Shown here: positions 25,635 to 34,430 of the stretch, piece after piece
How the letters are laid out: the number at the start of each line of letters is the position of its first letter
Numbering within the stretch: position 1 is the stretch's first letter
Source: Paraburkholderia translucens
Lineage (GTDB): Bacteria; Pseudomonadota; Gammaproteobacteria; Burkholderiales; Burkholderiaceae
Direction: 5' to 3'
DNA: 64,000 nt
NCBI RefSeq assembly: GCF_020881035.1
Contig: NZ_JAJITC010000020.1
Span: 27,041 to 91,040 of the forward strand
The notes under the pieces: generated by a model
Seen by the model: only the letters and a program-made list of their open reading frames with translations
Database searches by the model: none
What the model was told of the DNA's origin: nothing
Program-made: the position numbers and the translations under genes

Positions 25635-26924
25635 ATGACCTCATCGCTTGCGATTCGCCGCTGGTGGACGATCATGCCGATCGTGTTCATCACCTACAGC
25701 CTCGCGTATCTCGATCGCGCGAATTTCGGCTTCGCGTCGGCGGCCGGCATCAATCAGGATCTCGGTATCGGCAAGGGGCTCGCGTCGCTGATCGGCGCGC
25801 TGTTCTTCCTCGGCTATTTCTTCTTCCAGATTCCGGGCGCGATCTACGCCGAGCGCCGCAGCGTGAAGAAGCTCGTGTTCTGGAGCCTCGTTCTGTGGGG
25901 CGGCTGCGCGGCGTTGACCGGGATGGTCAGCAACATCCCGTCGCTGATGGCGATCCGCTTTTTGCTCGGGGTGGTCGAAGCCGCGGTGATGCCGGCCATG
26001 CTGATCTTCATCAGCAACTGGTTCACGAAGAGCGAGCGCTCACGCGCCAACACGTTCCTGATTCTCGGCAATCCGGTCACGGTGCTGTGGATGTCGGTCG
26101 TGTCGGGCTATCTCGTGCATTCGTTCGGCTGGCGGCAGATGTTCATCGCCGAGGGCGCGCCCGCGATCATCTGGGCGATCTGCTGGTGGTTCCTCGTGAA
26201 GGACAAGCCCGAGCAGGTGTCGTGGCTCACGCAGCAGGAAAAGGACGCGCTCGCGCAGACACTGCGCGCCGAGCAGGCCGCGATCAAGCCGGTGCGCAAT
26301 TACCGCGAGGCGTTTCGCACGCCCGCGGTCATCAAGCTGTGCGCGCAGTATTTCTGCTGGAGCATCGGTGTGTACGGCTTCGTGCTGTGGCTGCCGTCGA
26401 TCCTGAAGAACGGCTCGTCGTTCGGCATGGTCGAAACCGGCTGGCTGTCGGCGCTGCCCTATCTGGCCGCGACGATCGCCATGCTTGCAGCTTCATGGGC
26501 ATCGGATAAACTCAACCGCCGCAAGGTGTTCGTCTGGCCGTTCCTGCTGATCGGCGCAATCGCGTTCGCGGCGTCGTACGGGCTCGGCTCGACGCATTTC
26601 TGGCTCTCGTATGCGTTGCTCGTGATCGCGGGGGCCGCCATGTATGCGCCGTACGGGCCGTTCTTCGCGATCGTGCCGGAACTGCTGCCGAAGAACGTCG
26701 CGGGCGGCGCGATGGCGCTGATCAACAGCATGGGCGCGCTCGGTTCGTTCGTCGGCTCGTACGTGGTCGGCTATCTGAATGGCGCAACCGGATCGCCCGC
26801 GGCATCGTATGCATTCATGAGCGTGGCGCTCGTCGCGGCGGTGATCCTGACGCTCGCCGTCAAGCCGGCCGCCGCCGCACAACGCGACCCCGCTCGCCCC
26901 ACCGTCGCAAGGAAGATGAGCTGA
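25635..26924 (+). CDS. kguT: 2-Ketogluconate transporter (MFS)
   Basis: This 429-residue transporter has twelve predicted membrane helices and belongs to the anion:cation symporter (ACS) branch of the major facilitator superfamily. The early segment YLDRANFGFASAAGINQDLG is typical of sugar-acid permeases in this branch, and the central loop (about residues 195-225) is long and charged. The ATG is preceded by GGAG. It overlaps the next gene by one base (TGATG). The cluster assigns 2-ketogluconate as the cargo; related permeases carry glucarate, galactonate or tartrate. Confidence 0.87.
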   Translation: MTSSLAIRRWWTIMPIVFITYSLAYLDRANFGFASAAGINQDLGIGKGLASLIGALFFLGYFFFQIPGAIYAERRSVKKLVFWSLVLWGGCAALTGMVSNIPSLMAIRFLLGVVEAAVMPAMLIFISNWFTKSERSRANTFLILGNPVTVLWMSVVSGYLVHSFGWRQMFIAEGAPAIIWAICWWFLVKDKPEQVSWLTQQEKDALAQTLRAEQAAIKPVRNYREAFRTPAVIKLCAQYFCWSIGVYGFVLWLPSILKNGSSFGMVETGWLSALPYLAATIAMLAASWASDKLNRRKVFVWPFLLIGAIAFAASYGLGSTHFWLSYALLVIAGAAMYAPYGPFFAIVPELLPKNVAGGAMALINSMGALGSFVGSYVVGYLNGATGSPAASYAFMSVALVAAVILTLAVKPAAAAQRDPARPTVARKMS

Positions 26925-27889
26925 TGAAGAAGATCGTTGCCTGGAAGTCGCTGCCCGAGGATGTCCTCGCGTATCTGCAACGGCATGCGCAGGTCGTGCA
27001 GGTCGATCCGTCGCAGCATGATGCGTTCGTCGCCGCGCTGCGCGATGCCGACGGCGGCATCGGCGCGAGCGCGACGATCACGCCCGCGATGCTCGAAGGC
27101 GCGAGCCGGCTCAAGGCGCTCTCGACCATCTCGGTGGGCTACGATCAGTTCGACGTCGACGACCTCACGCGGCGCGGCATCGTGCTCGCGCATACGCCGG
27201 ACGTGCTGACCGAATCGACCGCCGACACCGTGTTCTCGCTGATCCTCGCGTCCGCGCGGCGCGTCGTCGAACTGGCCGAGTGGGTCAAGGCGGGCCAGTG
27301 GCGCGCGAGCATCGGGCCTGCGCAGTTCGGGCTCGACGTGCAGGGCAAGACGCTCGGCATCGTCGGGCTGGGGCGCATCGGTGGCGCGGTCGCGCGCCGC
27401 GCGGCGCTCGGCTTCAACATGAAGGTGCTGTATACGAACCGCAGCGCGAACCACCAGGCGGAACAGGCGTATGGCGCGCGGCGCGTCGAACTGGCCGAGT
27501 TGCTCGCGCAGTCCGATTTCGTCTGCCTGCAGGTGCCGCTCACGCGAGAGACGCGGCATCTGATCGGCGCAGCCGAACTGCGCGCAATGAAGAGGAGCGC
27601 AATCCTGATCAACGCGTCGCGCGGCGCGACCGTCGATGAACCCGCGCTGATCGAAGCTTTGCGCAACGGCACGATTCACGGCGCGGGCCTCGACGTGTTC
27701 GACACCGAACCATTGCCGGCCGACTCGCCGTTGCTCTCGATGCCGAACGTGGTCGCGCTGCCGCACATCGGCTCGGCCACGCACGAGACCCGTCATGCGA
27801 TGGCGCTCAACGCGGCCGAGAACCTGGTCGCCGCGCTCGACGGCACGTTGACGACGAACATCGTCAACCGCGAAGTGCTGGCGAAGTGA
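26924..27889 (+). CDS. kguD: 2-Ketogluconate-6-phosphate reductase
   Basis: This 321-residue D-isomer-specific 2-hydroxyacid dehydrogenase reduces 2-keto-6-phosphogluconate to 6-phosphogluconate, using NADPH, which then enters central metabolism. The Rossmann motif is GKTLGIVGLGRIGGAVA. The catalytic Arg (INASRGATVDE), Glu (DVFDTEPLP) and His (LPHIGSATHETR) are all present. Length is standard. It starts within the stop codon of kguT, so translation is coupled. Glyoxylate or hydroxypyruvate reductase is the alternative by family alone. Confidence 0.88.
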   Translation: MKKIVAWKSLPEDVLAYLQRHAQVVQVDPSQHDAFVAALRDADGGIGASATITPAMLEGASRLKALSTISVGYDQFDVDDLTRRGIVLAHTPDVLTESTADTVFSLILASARRVVELAEWVKAGQWRASIGPAQFGLDVQGKTLGIVGLGRIGGAVARRAALGFNMKVLYTNRSANHQAEQAYGARRVELAELLAQSDFVCLQVPLTRETRHLIGAAELRAMKRSAILINASRGATVDEPALIEALRNGTIHGAGLDVFDTEPLPADSPLLSMPNVVALPHIGSATHETRHAMALNAAENLVAALDGTLTTNIVNREVLAK

Positions 27890-27957
27890 GTCGCGGCGGG
27901 GCGCGTGAGCTGCCGCGCCTCTGCCGGCACGAGCATACCGACACGAGCAATCAGCGA

Positions 27958-29046
27958 ATGAGCACGACCCCGCCCAGCACGCCACCCGATCCGTCTCCCC
28001 CGCCGAGGCGCCGTGCGACGATCACCGATGTCGCGCGCGAAGCCGGCACCGGCAAGACCAGCATCTCGCGCTATCTGAACGGTGAGATGAGCGTGTTGTC
28101 GCCCGAGCTGCGCGCACGCATCGAGGCCGCGATCGCGCGGCTCGACTATCAGCCGAACCAGATGGCGCGCGGCCTGAAGCGAGGCCGCAACAGGCTGATC
28201 GGCATGCTGCTCGCCGACCTGACCAACCCGTACTCGGTCGAAGTGCTGCAAGGCGTGGAGGCCGCGTGTCACGCGCTCGGCCTGATGCCGCTGATCTGCC
28301 ACGCGGCGAACGAAGTCGAGATGGAGCGGCGCTATCTGCAGTTGTTGACCACGTATCGCGTGGAAGGCGTGATCGTCAACGCCATCGGCGTGCGCGAGGA
28401 GACGTTGCGGCCGGTCGGCGGCGGCGGGATTCCGGCGGTGCTGGTCGATCGGCGGGTGGAGGGGCTGGCTGCCGACATGGTCGGTCTCGACAATGGCGCC
28501 GCCGCCGAACTGGGCACGCGGCATCTGCTCGAACAGGGCTTCGAGCACATCTGGTTCGTCGTGCAGCCGTTCGAGCAGGTCAGCTCGCGGCAGCTGCGCG
28601 TCGCAGCGTTCGATCGCGCGATGCGCGACGCTGGCCGCGCGCGCGGTCATACGCTGGTGCTCGATCTCGCCGACATGGACACGCTCGCGCGTGGCCTCGC
28701 GGAACTGGACCGTGCAATCGACTCATCGAGCGGGGCCGGTGCGAGGCTCGCCGGTGCAATGTCGCGCATCGCGCTGTTCGCGGCCAACGCACCGGTCGCG
28801 TTGCGCCTCGCGCTGCATCTGAAAGCGCGTTACGGCGCGAACTGGCAGACCCGTGTCGCGCTGCTTTCCATCGACGACCCGGATTGGGCCGAACTCGCGG
28901 GTATCACGACGATCCGTCAGCCGACCTACGACATCGGTTATCGCGCGGTCGAGTTCCTGCACGAGCGCATCGAAGGCGTGCACACGCGCGCGCGCGACTG
29001 CCTGCTGCCCGGCGAGCTGATCGTGCGCGCGTCCACGGCGCGCTGA
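27958..29046 (+). CDS. ptxS: LacI-family repressor of 2-ketogluconate genes (PtxS-like)
   Basis: This 362-residue regulator has the LacI DNA-binding head at residues 20-75 (ATITDVAREAGTGKTSISRY, then DYQPNQMARGLKRGR). The TGKTSISRYLNG variant is characteristic of PtxS. The sugar-binding core follows (LIGMLLADLTNPYSVEVLQG). A Pro-rich N-terminal lead of about 17 residues precedes the head. The ATG at 27958 lies 68 bases after kguD; an earlier GTG (27886) overlapping the kguD stop is possible but lacks support. It should repress the kgu operon through the palindrome at 23640-23653 until 2-ketogluconate binds. Confidence 0.87.
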   Translation: MSTTPPSTPPDPSPPPRRRATITDVAREAGTGKTSISRYLNGEMSVLSPELRARIEAAIARLDYQPNQMARGLKRGRNRLIGMLLADLTNPYSVEVLQGVEAACHALGLMPLICHAANEVEMERRYLQLLTTYRVEGVIVNAIGVREETLRPVGGGGIPAVLVDRRVEGLAADMVGLDNGAAAELGTRHLLEQGFEHIWFVVQPFEQVSSRQLRVAAFDRAMRDAGRARGHTLVLDLADMDTLARGLAELDRAIDSSSGAGARLAGAMSRIALFAANAPVALRLALHLKARYGANWQTRVALLSIDDPDWAELAGITTIRQPTYDIGYRAVEFLHERIEGVHTRARDCLLPGELIVRASTAR

Positions 29047-29143
29047 GATCGCGAACGATCCGCGGGCAATCTGCGATCATTCGTGGTTGCGGCGCGCAGC
29101 AGTCGCGCGCCGGGGATCGCACGAAACACCCGCAAGGATACTC

Positions 29144-30043
29144 ATGGTCGTCGCACCGCTTACCCTCGCGAGCCTCGCGCTCGCCACGCTCGTCATCGCC
29201 GCCTTACCGTTTCTGATTTACCGGCAGTTGCGCGAACCGCTCGCGCTCAGGCCGCGCGACGCGATTGCCGGTGTCGCGGTATTCGCGCTGTTCGCGATGG
29301 TGATCGAGCGTGCGCTGAACGACTATCTGCTGCGCGGCAACGAGACGACGGCGGCGTTGCTGGCGCATCCGCTCGCGTTCGTCGTCTACGGTGCGCTGGC
29401 CGCGGGCGTTTGCGAGGAAGTGGGGCGGTTCCTCGGCATGCGGCTGCTCATGAAGCGCGCCGCGGCGCGGCCGGGGGTGCGAAGCAAAGCGAGCGCGGAC
29501 TCGAACGCAGGCGTTGACGCAAGCGCGGATACCAGCACCGTTGCCAGCACGGCGGCCAAGGCGCGCACGGCCGCCATGCGTGCCGACGATGGCGCCGCGC
29601 TCGGCTATGGTCTCGGCCACGGCGGCGCGGAAGCGTGGATGGTCGGCGTGCTCGTACAGCTGCAGTGGCTCGTGTTCGCGGTCCTCGAAAATCGCGGCCA
29701 GCTCGGTGACTATCTCGCCAATCTTCCGTCCGAAGCGGTGATGCGCGTGCATCTGATTCTCGCGAGCCTGACGCCGCAACTGGCCGGCATTTTCGCGCTC
29801 GAACGCATTGCGGCGCTGGTGTTCCAGATCGGCCTGTCGGTGCTGATGTGGCGTGGCGTGCGGGCCGGTTCGCGCGCCATCCTGCCGGTTGCGATCGTGG
29901 CGCACGCGTTGATCGACGTGCCCGCCGCCATGACCCAGGCGCGGCTACTGCCGCTCGCGGCGGCCGATACGATCTATGCGGTGGCAGCGGTGTTCGTCGT
30001 GGGACTGCTGATACGGAATTACCGGCGGCCGGACGCGGCATGA
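29144..30043 (+). CDS. YhfC family glutamic-type intramembrane protease
   Basis: This 299-residue multi-pass membrane protein resembles the YhfC family, related to CAAX (CPBP) intramembrane proteases. The family residues are visible: CEEVGRF with Glu91 and Glu92, GYGLGHGGAEA with His159 and Glu, and HALIDVPAA near the C-terminus. Between helices, at about residues 105-148, lies an Ala/Ser/Thr/Asp-rich insert of about 45 residues, likely disordered. The ATG at 29144 follows AAGGA. It is 98 bases downstream of ptxS on the same strand; a link to 2-ketogluconate is not evident. Confidence 0.75.
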   Translation: MVVAPLTLASLALATLVIAALPFLIYRQLREPLALRPRDAIAGVAVFALFAMVIERALNDYLLRGNETTAALLAHPLAFVVYGALAAGVCEEVGRFLGMRLLMKRAAARPGVRSKASADSNAGVDASADTSTVASTAAKARTAAMRADDGAALGYGLGHGGAEAWMVGVLVQLQWLVFAVLENRGQLGDYLANLPSEAVMRVHLILASLTPQLAGIFALERIAALVFQIGLSVLMWRGVRAGSRAILPVAIVAHALIDVPAAMTQARLLPLAAADTIYAVAAVFVVGLLIRNYRRPDAA

Positions 30044-30142
30044 GCGGATGGGGGCGTGGACGCAGCCACGCGCCTCGCTATCCAACGAGCGTTTCTCTAA
30101 AATGCGCCTACGTTTCAGGATCTTCAATTCCCGGCAGCCTTC

Positions 30143-30508
30143 ATGGAAGCTTACCAATACGACTGCGCGCATCCGGAGTTCGGCGAGCTCGCGCGCGTCA
30201 TCAGCGATCTGTTTCCCGAGCAGACGCAATTCATCGAGCGGGCGGCCGAGGACGGCACGCCCGCGCTGACGATTCACTGGGTCGCGATGCGCTTCGGTTC
30301 GACCGCGCGCCGTATCGTGATGACGGTCGCGATCGCGCCGGCGGCGCTCGCGCGTTATCGCGCGATGCCGGCGCGCTTGCGCGGCCGCAGCTTCGCGGTA
30401 TTGCGCGCGTACGTCGAAGCGAGCCTGGGCTCGCTCGAAGAAATGTATGCGAACGGCGAGGCGGTGCCGCGCGAAGTCACGGTGGATCTCGGCGACGAGT
30501 TCGCATGA
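30143..30508 (+). CDS. Conserved hypothetical protein, possible DUF3022
   Basis: This 121-residue soluble alpha/beta protein (MEAYQYDCAHPEFGELARVI at the start, then FLPEQ-like and RIVMTVAIAP) resembles the Burkholderia DUF3022 family in size and layout; I recall this match and have not verified it. The N-terminal half has alternating strands and the C-terminal third is helical (RSFAVLRAYVEASLGSLEEM). No catalytic motif is visible. It converges with the PGDYG gene, with 18 bases between stops. Confidence 0.65.
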   Translation: MEAYQYDCAHPEFGELARVISDLFPEQTQFIERAAEDGTPALTIHWVAMRFGSTARRIVMTVAIAPAALARYRAMPARLRGRSFAVLRAYVEASLGSLEEMYANGEAVPREVTVDLGDEFA

Positions 30509-30526
30509 CGCGCGGCAGAAGCGGTT

Positions 30527-30964
30527 TCAATCCGCGAGGCGATAGACCTTCGCAAAACGCGCGGCCTGCACGACGCCATAGTCGCCGGGCGCGTACTGCA
30601 TGACCCAGTCGCCGGCCGCGCCGTGCAGCACGTCGCCGCCGCTTGCCGAGCGCGCGAGCGAGAAAGCCTCGTCCATCCGGCGAGCCAGCACGACCGCCGG
30701 GCGGTTGCGATAGGCACCGGGTTCGCCGTGCGCGAGCGCGGCATCGGCGGGCACGTACTTCGCGTCGAAACGCTCGCGCGACACGACCCAGCGGTCGCCG
30801 GTCGAGCCGGTGATCAGCGCGTCGCCGCGCACGTAGCGGTTCGGGCCTTCGAGGCTCATCAACTGGCCTTCGGCGGCGGCGAATTCGACGCTTACCGTTT
30901 CGTCCTTGACGACGCGTTGAGCGTGCGGATCGTCACGCAGATCGAGATTCCTGAGTTCGGTCAT
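30527..30964 (-). CDS. PGDYG-domain protein
   Basis: This 145-residue protein ends with the PGDYG motif (QYAPGDYGVVQAARFAKVY), which defines a small family of unknown function, often found in beta- and gammaproteobacteria. A second similar element occurs at residues 40-60 (RYVRGDALITGSTGDRWVVS), suggesting an internal duplication of a small beta fold. No signal peptide or membrane segment. The start has no clear ribosome site. Confidence 0.8.
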   Translation of the reverse strand: MTELRNLDLRDDPHAQRVVKDETVSVEFAAAEGQLMSLEGPNRYVRGDALITGSTGDRWVVSRERFDAKYVPADAALAHGEPGAYRNRPAVVLARRMDEAFSLARSASGGDVLHGAAGDWVMQYAPGDYGVVQAARFAKVYRLAD

Positions 30965-31186
30965 GAAGCGGGGGGGAAGTTAGAGGGAGGCGTAGCGCTG
31001 AGGCGATCGTGTGCCGGGCCGCCGGGACGGATAGCCAGTCCCGGCACTGCGCAACCGAATCATGCCAGATGCATGGAGCGGCCGGGGCGTTTTGCGAGGC
31101 TGAGGAGCGGTGCGGTCGAAATCGATGACGTCCGAGCGGAACCGCGCCCGCAAGGCGGCAATGTGCGCGGCGGGCGCGCTCTTGCG

Positions 31187-31702
31187 TTACGGCTTCGCGG
31201 TCGCGTCACTTGCGGCTTCGGCCGCGGCCTTGCCGCCGTTGCCATGGTGGCCGCGATGATGAGCCCCCTCGGGGCCGCCCCGGTGGAACGTCACGTCGGC
31301 AAGCTTCTTCTGCTCCGGCGACAGGCTGCTATACAGCGGCTCGAACGCATCGACGAGCTTCTTCATGCCGTCCGCGTGCGCTTGCGCAATCGTTGCGTAC
31401 TGTTTCATGTCGTCGAGCGCGCTCACGTTGGTGGCCTCTTTGCGCTGCTGGAACAGCTGGCTCATCGTCTCGCCGTTGCTGCGCATGACGTCGGCGAACG
31501 TCTTCCATTGCGCCTCCTGCGCGGGGGTGATCTGCAGTTGCGAGTGCAGATAAGCGATGCGGTCTTCGACGTTGCGTTCGTGGCCGGCCTTGGCCGCCGA
31601 GGCCGACTGGGCCGTATCCGGCGCCGCGGCCGGCGCGGCGGTTTGGGCGAAAGCGCCGCCCATCGAAACGGCCGTAGCCAGCAAAACCAGTGCTTTTTTC
31701 AT
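31187..31702 (-). CDS. Spy/CpxP-like (LTXXQ) periplasmic protein
   Basis: This 171-residue secreted protein has a signal peptide (MKKALVLLATAVSMGGAFA, likely cut after AFA). The mature protein is helical and contains two LTXXQ-type elements (LQITPAQEAQWKTFADVMRS and LYSSLSPEQKKLADVTFHRG), as in Spy and CpxP, which act as periplasmic chaperones or stress sensors. The tail is His/Gly-rich (AHHRGHHGNGG) and may bind metal. AGGAG lies 6 bases before the ATG. No CpxAR-like genes are adjacent. Confidence 0.85.
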   Translation of the reverse strand: MKKALVLLATAVSMGGAFAQTAAPAAAPDTAQSASAAKAGHERNVEDRIAYLHSQLQITPAQEAQWKTFADVMRSNGETMSQLFQQRKEATNVSALDDMKQYATIAQAHADGMKKLVDAFEPLYSSLSPEQKKLADVTFHRGGPEGAHHRGHHGNGGKAAAEAASDATAKP

Positions 31703-32002
31703 CGAAACTCCTGATGTCTGTGCGTATCGAGACCCGGCACGCGGCGACGCGGCTGCCGCGTTCGGCTGTCGCCGCTATTAGTAACACGATATTCGTCCAA
31801 TCCGATTCCTGTGCGACAAACGCTTACAACAGAAACGAACGGGAAACGGCTCGCGCGTTTGCGGCGTTCGCCCCGATCCATTGCCCCGCCCCCGTCCCAC
31901 CGTGTGCTTCGCTCCTGTTGCCGCACCCCTTGACACAGCGCCGCTGGCCGCGCGGACGCGCGATAATCCGCGACATTCCGGACCAACTTCCTTTTCCCTC
32001 CG
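31703..32002. other. Divergent intergenic region between the Spy-like and Lrp genes
   Basis: A 300-base stretch without a credible gene, holding the starts of two divergent transcripts. TTGACA occurs at 31930-31935, but the next TATAAT-like hexamer (GATAAT at 31962-31967) is 26 bases away, too far for a normal promoter. The Lrp gene start is preceded by a pyrimidine-rich stretch (CCTTTTCCCTCCG) rather than a ribosome-binding sequence. Confidence 0.4.
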
Positions 32003-32461
32003 ATGAGACCTCCGCGCCTCGATCAGCTCGACGACCTCGACCGCAACCTCGTTGCATTGCTGCAAGCCAACGCGCGTGAAAGTGTCGCGAATCTCGCGCG
32101 CCAGCTCGGCGTGGCGCGCACGACCGTGATCGCCCGCATCGCGCGGCTCGAACGCAGCAACGTGATTGCCGGCTACAGCGTGCGGCTTGGCCAGGACGTA
32201 CTCGATTCGAGCATCGTGGCGTATGTCGGCATCATCATCGCGCCGAAGCACGGGGCGGCCGTCCAGAAGCGCCTCGGCAAAATGCCCGAAGTGCAGCTGC
32301 TGTGCGCGGTGAGCGGCGAGTTCGACTACGTGGCATGGCTGCGCGCCGATTCGCCGGAACGGCTCAACGATCTGCTCGATCAGATCGGCGGGCTCGAAGG
32401 TGTCGAGCGGACCACGACGTCGATCATCCTCGCGCGCAAGATCGACCGCGGCACGGTGTGA
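32003..32461 (+). CDS. Lrp/AsnC family regulator
   Basis: This 152-residue regulator has the N-terminal helix-turn-helix (LDDLDRNLVALLQANARESV, then LARQLGVARTTVIARIARLE) and the C-terminal RAM ligand-binding domain (LCAVSGEFDYVAWLRADSPE). The likely effector is an amino acid. It is 234 bases upstream of a saccharopine-dehydrogenase-like gene on the same strand, so it may control amino-acid catabolism including that gene. The start lacks a Shine-Dalgarno sequence. Confidence 0.9.
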   Translation: MRPPRLDQLDDLDRNLVALLQANARESVANLARQLGVARTTVIARIARLERSNVIAGYSVRLGQDVLDSSIVAYVGIIIAPKHGAAVQKRLGKMPEVQLLCAVSGEFDYVAWLRADSPERLNDLLDQIGGLEGVERTTTSIILARKIDRGTV

Positions 32462-32695
32462 GTCCGCGCTGCTTCGCGAGTTCCGCGTTGACGTCTTGTT
32501 TACGGTTTTTCGACTAATCGTTCGACCGGTTCGTCGGAACGTCGAATCTGATGGTCATAGCGCAGCATTTTGCGCGTATGAACTGTTTTTGCTTCTTCCT
32601 ACACTGTCGTCGAAGGGTTCGGCCCGCAGGCGCCGCGTGCCACGCGCGGCTCACTTTTCAAGCCCGGAAACGGCACGCATAACAAGGAGAAGCAG

Positions 32696-33793
32696 ATGAA
32701 AGTAGCGATCGTTGGCGCAGGTCTGATCGGTCACACCATTGCCCATATGTTGCGCGAGACGGGCGACTATGAAGTCGTCGCGTTCGACCGCGATCAGCAC
32801 GCGCTCGACAAGCTAGCTGCCCAGGGCATTCCGACGCGCCGCATCGATTCCGCCGACGCCGCCGTGCTGCGCGCCGCGATCGAGGGCTTCGACGTGCTGA
32901 TCAACGCGCTGCCGTACTACCTCGCGGTCAACGTCGCATCGGCCGCGAAGGGCGCGGGCGTGCATTACTTCGATCTGACCGAGGACGTGCGCGCGACGCA
33001 CGCGATCCGTGCGATCGCCGACGACGCCGATCACGCCTTCATGCCGCAGTGCGGTCTCGCGCCGGGCTTCATCGGCATTGCCGCGCACGAGCTAGCGAAC
33101 CGCTTCACGGAAATCCGCGACGTGAAGATGCGCGTCGGCGCGCTGCCCGAGTTCCCGACCAACGCCCTGAAGTACAACCTGACGTGGAGCGTCGACGGCC
33201 TGATCAACGAGTACTGCCAGCCGTGCGAGGCGATCCGCGACGGCCGCACGCAATGGGTGCAGCCGCTCGAAGGTCTCGAGCATTTCTCGCTCGACGGCAC
33301 CGAGTACGAAGCATTCAACACGTCGGGCGGGCTGGGCACGCTGTGCGAGACGCTGTCGGGCCGCGTCGAATCGCTCGACTACAAGTCGGTGCGCTATCCG
33401 GGTCATCGCAACCTGATGCAGTTCCTGCTGGAAGATCTGCGTCTGTCGAGCGACCGCGATACGCTGAAGACCATCATGCGCCGCTCGGTGCCGTCGACCG
33501 CGCAAGACGTCGTGCTCGTGTTCATCACGGTGAGCGGCATGCGCGACGCCCAGCTCGTGCAGGAGGTGTTCACGCGCAAGATCTTCGCGAAGACCGTGTG
33601 CGGCGTGCCGATGAGCGCGATCCAGATCACGACGGCCGGCGCGATGTGCGCGGTGCTCGATCTGTTCCGCGAGCGCAAACTGCCGCACAAGGGCTTCGTG
33701 CGTCAGGAGCAGGTAGCGCTCGGCGATTTCCTCGCGAACCGCTTCGGCAAGCTGTACGAAGGGCGGTCGCTGGAAGCGATGGCGACGGTTTGA
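32696..33793 (+). CDS. Saccharopine dehydrogenase family protein
   Basis: This 365-residue NAD(P)-dependent enzyme has the Rossmann motif MKVAIVGAGLIGHTIAHML and the saccharopine-dehydrogenase signature regions (INALPYYLAVNVASAAKGAG and HAFMPQCGLAPGFIGIAAHE). It is of the Lys9-like type. Members act in lysine breakdown or in carboxynorspermidine synthesis; which applies here cannot be told from sequence. AAGGAGAA lies 5-7 bases before the ATG. The upstream Lrp gene suggests an amino-acid role. Confidence 0.85.
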   Translation: MKVAIVGAGLIGHTIAHMLRETGDYEVVAFDRDQHALDKLAAQGIPTRRIDSADAAVLRAAIEGFDVLINALPYYLAVNVASAAKGAGVHYFDLTEDVRATHAIRAIADDADHAFMPQCGLAPGFIGIAAHELANRFTEIRDVKMRVGALPEFPTNALKYNLTWSVDGLINEYCQPCEAIRDGRTQWVQPLEGLEHFSLDGTEYEAFNTSGGLGTLCETLSGRVESLDYKSVRYPGHRNLMQFLLEDLRLSSDRDTLKTIMRRSVPSTAQDVVLVFITVSGMRDAQLVQEVFTRKIFAKTVCGVPMSAIQITTAGAMCAVLDLFRERKLPHKGFVRQEQVALGDFLANRFGKLYEGRSLEAMATV

Positions 33794-33848
33794 GGTTCAG
33801 GTCGTGATCACGCGCCGGTCGCTGGCGGCGCCGCTCGAAGGGCGGCTG

Positions 33849-34430
33849 TCACTGAGCCACGATCCGCGCAACGAGCGTTTCGTAGTCCGCCGGCGCCGGC
33901 GCGGTATTGTCGAACCACAGCAGACCTTTGCGGCTCGCGCCGCCCGGCACGAAGCGGCGCTGCCGGTAGTCGTCCCAGTGCGCGAGCTTGTACGCATCGT
34001 TGGGATCGGCGCGCGCGACGATCCGCTGCCGCGCCACTTCGTCCGACGTCTGCACCCACACGACGCGCAGCTGCACGTCCGGCGCGACCCCCAGCCACGC
34101 ATGGTCGAACAGACGCCGCTCGCGCACCTCGCGCGAGAGCGGGCCGACGATCAACGCGCTGACGCCGAGTTCGAGATTGTCGCGCGCGGTGTCGATGAGG
34201 CCGCGATACTCGGGCTCACGCAGATGCTGGAGGAACAGGGGGCTGTCGCGATCGTTCGGATCGCCGGTTAGCAGGCCCATCGCGGCCGCGCTGTAGCGGC
34301 CGTACAGCGTGTCCTTGTCGAGCAGGCAGAAGGGGGAGCCGCTCGCTTTCATGAGCGGGCCGAGCAGCATTTTTGCAAGCGTCGTTTTGCCCGTGCCCGC
34401 GTGACCACAAAAGAAAACCAGCAAACTCAC
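33849..34430 (-). CDS. P-loop ATPase / kinase-like protein coupled to cydX
   Basis: This 193-residue protein has a Walker A motif near the N-terminus (FFCGHAGTGKTTLAKMLL), a predicted lid region and Arg-rich C-terminal half, as in AAA_33 nucleoside-kinase or zeta-toxin-like proteins. The start is a GTG at 34430 that overlaps the stop of the cydX-like gene by four bases (GTGA), so the two are translationally coupled. The substrate is unknown. Longer frames upstream would run through cydX and are not credible. Confidence 0.8.
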   Translation of the reverse strand: MSLLVFFCGHAGTGKTTLAKMLLGPLMKASGSPFCLLDKDTLYGRYSAAAMGLLTGDPNDRDSPLFLQHLREPEYRGLIDTARDNLELGVSALIVGPLSREVRERRLFDHAWLGVAPDVQLRVVWVQTSDEVARQRIVARADPNDAYKLAHWDDYRQRRFVPGGASRKGLLWFDNTAPAPADYETLVARIVAQ

